64,000 nt of DNA from Planctomycetota bacterium (GTDB taxonomy: Bacteria; Planctomycetota; Phycisphaerae; Phycisphaerales; UBA1924): contig JANRJM010000006.1 in the NCBI GenBank assembly GCA_033763975.1, forward strand, positions 1 through 64,000, in the 5' to 3' direction. This document shows, piece after piece, positions 59,028 to 64,000 of the stretch. The notes beneath the pieces were generated by a model, which saw only the letters and a program-made list of their open reading frames with translations, was not told the origin of the DNA and searched no databases. A program made the position numbers and the translations under genes. Position 1 is the stretch's first letter. Each line of letters starts with the position of its first letter.

Positions 59028-61285
59028 GCCGCACCCCCGGGCGCGTCGTCCACGCGTGCATGGCTGAAGAACCGGGCGAACACGGTCTCGACGAGCGCGA
59101 GCGCGATCGCGGCGCCCAGCAGGTACGGGCTGATCGGGGGCGTGTCGTCGGGGGTGCGTCCGTTGCGGGGCTCGCCCGCCTCGCCCGGGGCGTCGTCGCG
59201 CAGCCACTCGAACGCAACACCCGTCTGCGTGAGCCAGCGCTCGACGCCCTCACGCCCCGAGACGTCGACGCCCGCCCCGGCCGGGTCGGGGTTCACCGCG
59301 AGCATGCCGACCGTGGCGCCCCCGCCGCCACGCACGCTGTACAGCCCGGCGTAGCGCAGGGCCGGGTCGATCGCGCCGGAGGGGCCCACGCGCGCGAGCG
59401 CCGGCCCGGGCGCGTCCGCGCCGACGCGCACCAGTTCCGCCGCACCCTGCGGCAGGCCGGGCGCCAGGCCCGCGACCGACTGCACGGACCCGCCCGCGCG
59501 CCCCACGCTCTGGCGGACGAGTTCCTGCACCAGCGGGACCATGAGCGGGCGGGTCGGCAGGTCGGTCCATTCCAGGTGCACCGCCGTGCCGAGGTACACG
59601 ATCGGCGCGCGCCCGCCGGGCGGGCTGGTGCTCACGAGCAACGCCGTGCCGTCGGACAGGGCGAGCAGCGTCTCGAACGACCCGGCCGGTCCTTGCGGGC
59701 CGAGCACCCGGCGCACCGCGACGCCCCGCAGCAGTTCGGGCATCTCGGCATTGAGCAGCGACAGGATCCCGCCCTGGTCCGCGCGCGTGTGCACCACGCC
59801 CAGGGCGTCGGGCATCTCGCGCGACTCGCGGGGCAGCGTCCAATCCAGCCCGAAGCGGGCGATCAGCGCGTCGCCCCACAGGTGCGTCTGCACGCCCTCG
59901 GGGGCGCTCACGATCACCGGCGCGCCGTTCGACCACGCACGCGCGACCTCGGCCCAGCCGGCGTCGTCGAGCAGGTCCGGGCGCGGGAGCAGCACCGCGT
60001 CGACCTCGTGCAGCGCCAGCCCCGTGTTCGCCGGGAGCGCGGGCCGCGCAGGATCGAACACGCTCAGGCGGATCTCACCCGCCTGGCGCCGGCGCACGCC
60101 CAGGTCGGTCTCGGGCGCGAGCGCGAGCGCCAGCCAGTCGCCCGAGCCGTACTCGTTCACCGCGGCCCCGACGCGCCCCGCGCCCGGGGCGACAAGCGCC
60201 ACTTCCAGACGGTCGCGCACGGGCACGACGCGACGGAACGTGTCGTCGGGCGCGATGGCGTCGCGGTCGACATCGGCGCGCAGGACGATCCGCCCCTGCG
60301 ACGCCGCGCCGCGCGGCAGTTCGACAGACGCCGACACGCTCGCCTCCGACTGCCCGGGGCTCCACGTGTGCACCACGCGGGCGCGCCCGTCGCTCGCGCC
60401 GTCGGCGCCCGGCCCTTCCACGCCCACCACCACGCGGGTGGTCTGTGCGGCTCCCGCGCCCGGGCCCGACCGCCGCAGCAGCACGCGCACCGGGGTCGAC
60501 GTCGGCGCCGCCGCGCCCGCCCCCAGCAGCACCCGGCGCAGGGGCTCGACGCCCACGACCGCCACGTCGTCGACCACCGCCGTCGCGGGCTCGGTGGCCC
60601 GCAGCGCCACGCCCGTCGCCGGCAGGCGCGGCGGAGAGGTTTCCAGCGACACCGACCCCGCGCGGAACGCCGAGAGCACGACGACCTCCACGCGATCCCC
60701 GCTCGTGGCGGCCTGGCCCGCCGCGCCGGCGTCGCCCGCCGCCAACGCGAGGGCGCCCGCCAGATCCGAGCGGGCGTGCGTGCCGGGCAGCGCCGCGATG
60801 ACCTCGCGGGCCGCGGCGAACTCGGGCGTCGGGGGCATCACCGGCGCGTCGGCCGGGCCGCCGGCCGTCACCACGCCCACGCGATCGCCCCGCGAGGCGT
60901 CGAGCGTGTCGATGATCTCCAGGGCGCGGCGCTTCGACCGGGCCAGGTCCGTTTCCCCCGTGCCGTCCGCCGCGAGCGACGCGAGCCCGTCGTCGATCAC
61001 GAACACCACGGTGCGCGCGCCGCCCGCGGCACGCCCCGCCAACGCCCCGAGCACCGGCTTGCCGACCGCGAGCGCCAGCGCCGCCACCAGCAGGCAGCGC
61101 GTCGCGAGCAGCAGCAGTTGCTCCAGGTTGGTGCGCCGGCGCTGACGCCGGTAGGCCTCCAGCAGGAATCGCATCGCGCCCCACGGCACGGGGCGGCGCC
61201 GCCGGCGCATGAGGATGTGGATGAGGATGGGGATCGCGATGCAGGCGAGCGCCGCCGCCGCCAACGCGGGGTTGAGGAAGTTCAC
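59024..61285 (-). CDS. BatA-type membrane protein with degenerate VWA metal site
   Basis: A 753-residue protein that opens with the BatA N-terminal domain (NPALAAAALACIAIPILIHILMRRRRRPVPWGAMRFLLEAY), then a second helix (LLLLATRCLLVAALALAVGKPVL). The VWA domain follows, but the metal site reads VIDDGLAS instead of D-x-S-x-S, so metal-dependent binding is probably lost. A beta-rich extracytoplasmic part ends in a helix (SPYLLGAAIALALVETVFA). The ATG at 61285 overlaps the DUF58 stop (ATGA), and its end overlaps the next gene. Compare the intact paralog at 10368-12674; the loss suggests a purely structural role here. Confidence 0.82.
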   Translation of the reverse strand: MNFLNPALAAAALACIAIPILIHILMRRRRRPVPWGAMRFLLEAYRRQRRRTNLEQLLLLATRCLLVAALALAVGKPVLGALAGRAAGGARTVVFVIDDGLASLAADGTGETDLARSKRRALEIIDTLDASRGDRVGVVTAGGPADAPVMPPTPEFAAAREVIAALPGTHARSDLAGALALAAGDAGAAGQAATSGDRVEVVVLSAFRAGSVSLETSPPRLPATGVALRATEPATAVVDDVAVVGVEPLRRVLLGAGAAAPTSTPVRVLLRRSGPGAGAAQTTRVVVGVEGPGADGASDGRARVVHTWSPGQSEASVSASVELPRGAASQGRIVLRADVDRDAIAPDDTFRRVVPVRDRLEVALVAPGAGRVGAAVNEYGSGDWLALALAPETDLGVRRRQAGEIRLSVFDPARPALPANTGLALHEVDAVLLPRPDLLDDAGWAEVARAWSNGAPVIVSAPEGVQTHLWGDALIARFGLDWTLPRESREMPDALGVVHTRADQGGILSLLNAEMPELLRGVAVRRVLGPQGPAGSFETLLALSDGTALLVSTSPPGGRAPIVYLGTAVHLEWTDLPTRPLMVPLVQELVRQSVGRAGGSVQSVAGLAPGLPQGAAELVRVGADAPGPALARVGPSGAIDPALRYAGLYSVRGGGGATVGMLAVNPDPAGAGVDVSGREGVERWLTQTGVAFEWLRDDAPGEAGEPRNGRTPDDTPPISPYLLGAAIALALVETVFARFFSHARVDDAPGGAA

Positions 61286-62307
61286 GCCGAGCTCCGCTTG
61301 AGCATGGCGTTGCGCCGCGCGATGAACGCCGCCAGGGGCGGTCCCAGCCAGTCGTGCGTGCTGATGGTCTCCCAGTCGAAGTTCATGCCCCGGACGATGC
61401 GCGAGACCTCCGCCTGGTGCTTGCGGAACACCTCCAGGTACGCCTTGCGGAGCCCGCGCGGGTCGATCCGCACCGCCGCCTCGCCCTCGAGCCCCACGAA
61501 CGGCGCGCTATCGGTGAACGCGAACTCCTCTTCCGCCTTGTCGAGCACCTGGAAGACGATCACGTCGTGCCCGGCGTGGCGCAGGCGCGCCAGGGCCGTC
61601 TGCAGGTCGGCCGGATCCATGAACAGGTCGCTGGCGATCACCACGATCGAGCGGTTCGTCACCTTGCCGCGCACCTGGTCGATCACGCGCGAGAGGCTCG
61701 TGGGGCGGGCGCGTTCCGCCGGGTCCACCGGGTGCTGGTTCAGCGCGCCCACGATCTGGCGCCACGTGCTCTGGCTGCTCGACCGGCGCACGATCGCCCG
61801 GATCTCGTCGGCGAAGACCATCAGCCCCACCCGGTCGCCCTGCCCGAGCGTCACGTACGCGATCGCCGCCGCAAGGGCCGTCGCGTGGTCGAACTTGCTC
61901 CACGTCGCACGCCCGTCGACGCTCGCCGCCTTCCCCGTGCCCGACGCGTCCGCGAAGCTGCGGCTGCCGTAGAACATCGACCCCGACGCGTCGACCAGCA
62001 GCATCAGGTCGAGGTTCGTCTCCTGCTGGTGCTGCTTGAGATACAGCTTGTCCGTCCGCCCGAAGACCTTCCAATCCAGGTGGCGCAGGTCATCGCCGGG
62101 CACATAGGGCCGGTGTTGCGCGAACTCCACCGAGAGCCCGCGGTAGGGCGAGCGGTGCTGCCCGCTCGAGATTCCTTCCACGATCAGCTTCGCCCGCAGC
62201 TCGAACGACGACAGTCGCGCCAGCGTCTGCGGGTGCAGATACATCGACGGGTCCGCCTCGGGGGGCGGACGTTCATCGGCGGCGCGGCGGGGGTCGGGCG
62301 ATGCCAT
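61282..62307 (-). CDS. DUF58 domain protein, second cluster
   Basis: A 341-residue cytosolic DUF58 protein. The signature is LSVEFAQHRPYVPGDDLRHLDWKVFGRTDKLYLKQHQQETN, followed by a VWA-like domain with intact DASGS (D-x-S-x-S). It overlaps the BatA gene by 4 bp, the usual arrangement in MoxR systems. No MoxR gene precedes it; the gene before it encodes a prenyltransferase-repeat lipoprotein, 12 bp away. ATG at 62307 has no clear ribosome-binding site, and TAGCAT lies nine nt upstream, inside the end of the preceding gene, as a possible internal leaderless promoter. Confidence 0.9.
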   Translation of the reverse strand: MASPDPRRAADERPPPEADPSMYLHPQTLARLSSFELRAKLIVEGISSGQHRSPYRGLSVEFAQHRPYVPGDDLRHLDWKVFGRTDKLYLKQHQQETNLDLMLLVDASGSMFYGSRSFADASGTGKAASVDGRATWSKFDHATALAAAIAYVTLGQGDRVGLMVFADEIRAIVRRSSSQSTWRQIVGALNQHPVDPAERARPTSLSRVIDQVRGKVTNRSIVVIASDLFMDPADLQTALARLRHAGHDVIVFQVLDKAEEEFAFTDSAPFVGLEGEAAVRIDPRGLRKAYLEVFRKHQAEVSRIVRGMNFDWETISTHDWLGPPLAAFIARRNAMLKRSSA

Positions 62308-62319
62308 GCTCGTCAGATG

Positions 62320-63666
62320 CTATCGGTCCTGCGGGGGCGACGGTTCGGGCGCCGACGCCGGCTTTGCGTCGTCCGCCCCCGGCTGTTCCGCCGGCGCGGG
62401 CGCCTCGGCCGGCCACGCCGCGGGCTCCAGGTCGGGCTGCATGAGCGCCAGCATCGCCATCGCCGTCCCGTACGCGCGGCTGCGTTCGAACACCCGGTCG
62501 TTCCACGCACCGTCCTCGTCGCGCACCGCGAACAGCCGCTCGCGCACGCGCCGGCGATACTCCACGCGCTCCTCCGCGGGCAATCGCTCGACGCACTGCG
62601 CCGCGTAGAAGTGCGCGAACATGAAGTAGTACGGCGCCACGGCGTACGGGCCCTGGTGCGTGCCGGGCTTGGCCCGCCGGTCTTCCAGCCACAACCAGTG
62701 CGTCAGGAACGCGTCCACCGCGCCGCGCACGTCGCGCACCCGCCCGCGCCCCGCCAGCAGCAGCGTGCACTCGGCGCTCGTCATGCGTCCGACCGCGCCG
62801 GGCGTCGCGTCGGCCCGGCGGGCGCGCCGATCGGCGTCGCCGCTGTAGACCACCGAGCCCGTGCCGCCCCGGGCCTTTTCCAGCACGCGCAGCGCACGAT
62901 CGACCACGCCCGCGTCGATCTCCTGCCCCGCCGCCCGCGCCGCGAAGAGCGCCTGCAGCGCACGGGCCGTCATGAAGGGCGACGGCGCCGACGCTTCCTC
63001 GCGTGGCCCGCGCGCGTAGTTCCACCCGCCCGCCTGCGGGATCTCCATCGCCACGAGCGCCCGCACGTACCACGCGAGCGATTCATCGCACGCGCCGGCG
63101 TGCGCCGCCGGGATCAACTCCCGCTGCCGCAGCGTCGCCAGGCACGCGATCGCCTCGATGTACCCCCACGCGCGCACGTCGTACCCGCCCGCGTACTCGT
63201 CCGGGCTCATCAGAGCCTCCGACCTCGCCGCGCACATGAACGCCAGCGCCCGCGCCACCGCGTCCTGCCGCGCCGCCGAGGCCTGATACCCCGGCGCGAG
63301 CGCCAGCGCCTGCGCCACGATCGCCGTGCCGCCCACGCGATAGCCGATCGGGATCTCGCCCCGCACGCGGTACACGCCCTCGTAGGGCCACTCGCCCTCG
63401 CGCTCGCGCATCGCGACGAGCAGGTCCGCGCCCTTCTCAAGCGCGGCCCGCACGCCCTCGTCCGACAAGTCCGCGGGCGCCGCGGCCGCCCCCGGCTGCG
63501 CGGCCGGCTGCGCGGTAGCCCGTGCTAGGCCGAGCATGCCCGGGCTCGCCGGCGAACCCCCGCGAGGCACGCCGGAGCAGCCGGCGCCGATCACGCCCAA
63601 CGCAAGGCCAACACCCGCGAACACCATTGCGCACGCGTGTCCAAGTCGCCCGCAGACGCTCGCCAT
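62320..63666 (-). CDS. Prenyltransferase/squalene-oxidase-repeat lipoprotein
   Basis: A 448-residue protein with a signal peptide that ends in VIGAGC, a good lipobox with Cys near residue 28. The mature part has the alpha-toroid repeats of the prenyltransferase/squalene oxidase family (AREREGEWPYEGVYRVRG, MEIPQAGGWNYARG, DEDGAWNDRVF), no cyclase active site, and a Pro/Ala-rich C-terminal tail. It is the distal paralog of the 50876-52015 product. ATG at 63666 has GGGAGGTG upstream. It heads the second cluster, so lipid-anchored toroid proteins begin and nearly end that operon. Confidence 0.83.
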   Translation of the reverse strand: MASVCGRLGHACAMVFAGVGLALGVIGAGCSGVPRGGSPASPGMLGLARATAQPAAQPGAAAAPADLSDEGVRAALEKGADLLVAMREREGEWPYEGVYRVRGEIPIGYRVGGTAIVAQALALAPGYQASAARQDAVARALAFMCAARSEALMSPDEYAGGYDVRAWGYIEAIACLATLRQRELIPAAHAGACDESLAWYVRALVAMEIPQAGGWNYARGPREEASAPSPFMTARALQALFAARAAGQEIDAGVVDRALRVLEKARGGTGSVVYSGDADRRARRADATPGAVGRMTSAECTLLLAGRGRVRDVRGAVDAFLTHWLWLEDRRAKPGTHQGPYAVAPYYFMFAHFYAAQCVERLPAEERVEYRRRVRERLFAVRDEDGAWNDRVFERSRAYGTAMAMLALMQPDLEPAAWPAEAPAPAEQPGADDAKPASAPEPSPPQDR

Positions 63667-63717
63667 GCCGCACCTCCCGGCGGAGCGTACCGCGCCCGGG
63701 CCCGCGTGCCCCGCCGC

Positions 63718-63723
63718 TACCCT
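63718..63723 (+). promoter_or_regulatory. -10-like TACCCT six nt before the carboxymuconolactone decarboxylase start
   Basis: TACCCT lies exactly six nt upstream of the ATG at 63730, in the short gap between this gene and the divergent lipoprotein gene. No Shine-Dalgarno sequence is present, which fits a leaderless start. Confidence 0.4.
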
Positions 63724-63729
63724 GTGCGC

Positions 63730-64000
63730 ATGAGCCAGCAGCCCGCTCCCGGCACGTCCCGCTACGACGCCTTTCAGGCGTACCGCACGAAGATGAACGC
63801 CCGCATCACGGGCGACGACGCCGCCCGCGCCGCGGCGGGTGCATCGCGCCCCGACGGCTCGGTCGCGCCCGGCGGCACGCTCGTGACGAAGCGGTTTTTC
63901 TCGCTCGATCACCAGACCTACGCCGCGGGCGCACTCGATGTGAAGACCAAGGAACTGCTCGGCCTCGTCGCCTCCACGGTCCTCCGCTGCGACGACTGCA
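63730..64000 (+). CDS. Carboxymuconolactone decarboxylase family protein (partial, C-terminus off window)
   Basis: Ninety codons are visible. LVTKRFFSLDHQTYAAGALDVKTKELLGLVASTVLRCDDC matches the AhpD-like core of carboxymuconolactone decarboxylase family proteins, in which RCDDC is the redox CxxC-like motif (only its first part is in the window). Members are peroxidase-like or gamma-carboxymuconolactone decarboxylases; the function here is open. It is divergent from the toroid lipoprotein gene, with a -10-like TACCCT close upstream and no ribosome-binding site. Confidence 0.85.
   Translation, partial: MSQQPAPGTSRYDAFQAYRTKMNARITGDDAARAAAGASRPDGSVAPGGTLVTKRFFSLDHQTYAAGALDVKTKELLGLVASTVLRCDDC

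Overview
This 64 kb window is a very GC-rich, gene-dense bacterial chromosome segment. The combination of gene families points to a planctomycete, most likely of the Phycisphaerae: two large MoxR/DUF58/BatA/VWA clusters with a DUF4175-like giant protein, a short SecA beside M50-peptidase/HlyD fusions, a dockerin-like tail on a secreted carboxypeptidase, a fibro-slime domain protein and a dispersed division/wall cluster. That assignment is inference from family content, not a phylogenetic placement.

Layout. 1-1463: the end of an accB-pepP type unit on the minus strand. 1543-20703: a long plus-strand run of overlapping genes. It encodes an orphan iron-type permease, an NHL-repeat lipoprotein, a VWA/GATase-like membrane protein, MoxR, DUF58 and BatA proteins, a secreted membrane protein, an ABC-2 exporter pair and a 922-residue secreted protein. 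Two small foreign-looking cassettes sit exactly at the moxR/DUF58 and DUF58/batA junctions: a GxxExxY gene inside near-perfect 23-bp inverted repeats, and a 23S-intervening-sequence four-helix-bundle gene inside octamer-periodic inverted arms. 20615-22043: a methyltransferase and a DinB-like protein. 22085-29560: a minus-strand export-like module with a short SecA, a PqqD-like/M50/HlyD fusion, a GAF/HlyD fusion and a free HlyD adaptor. It is interrupted by a 168-bp array of the same octamer family that flanks the four-helix cassette. 29676-38726: aminotransferase, hydrolase, BamE-like lipoprotein, ABC exporter, carboxypeptidase and gamma-glutamyltransferase. 38723-40141: trm112-like, HPr, IIA(Ntr) and HPF genes. 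40226-41845: tRNA-Ile with a clear promoter and terminator, then murA. 42156-43149: fibro-slime protein with hairpins behind it. 44216-49632: queA, murE, murF, mraY. 49629-63666: a second BatA-type cluster on the minus strand (two prenyltransferase-fold repeat proteins, DUF58, BatA, VWA/GATase-like, DUF4175-like, a small secreted protein and a secreted NPCBM-like protein) without its own MoxR in view. 63730-64000: the start of a carboxymuconolactone decarboxylase.

How it works together. The MoxR ATPase with DUF58 and VWA proteins probably forms envelope chaperone or maturation machinery, as known for MoxR-VWA systems. The second cluster may borrow the first cluster's MoxR. The SecA/M50/HlyD module looks like a dedicated but unassigned export or peptide-processing route. 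murA, murE, murF and mraY supply peptidoglycan precursor synthesis; the MurE DNPR motif suggests meso-diaminopimelate. Several genes lack a Shine-Dalgarno sequence but have a -10-like hexamer 6-9 nt before the start codon, which suggests leaderless transcription.
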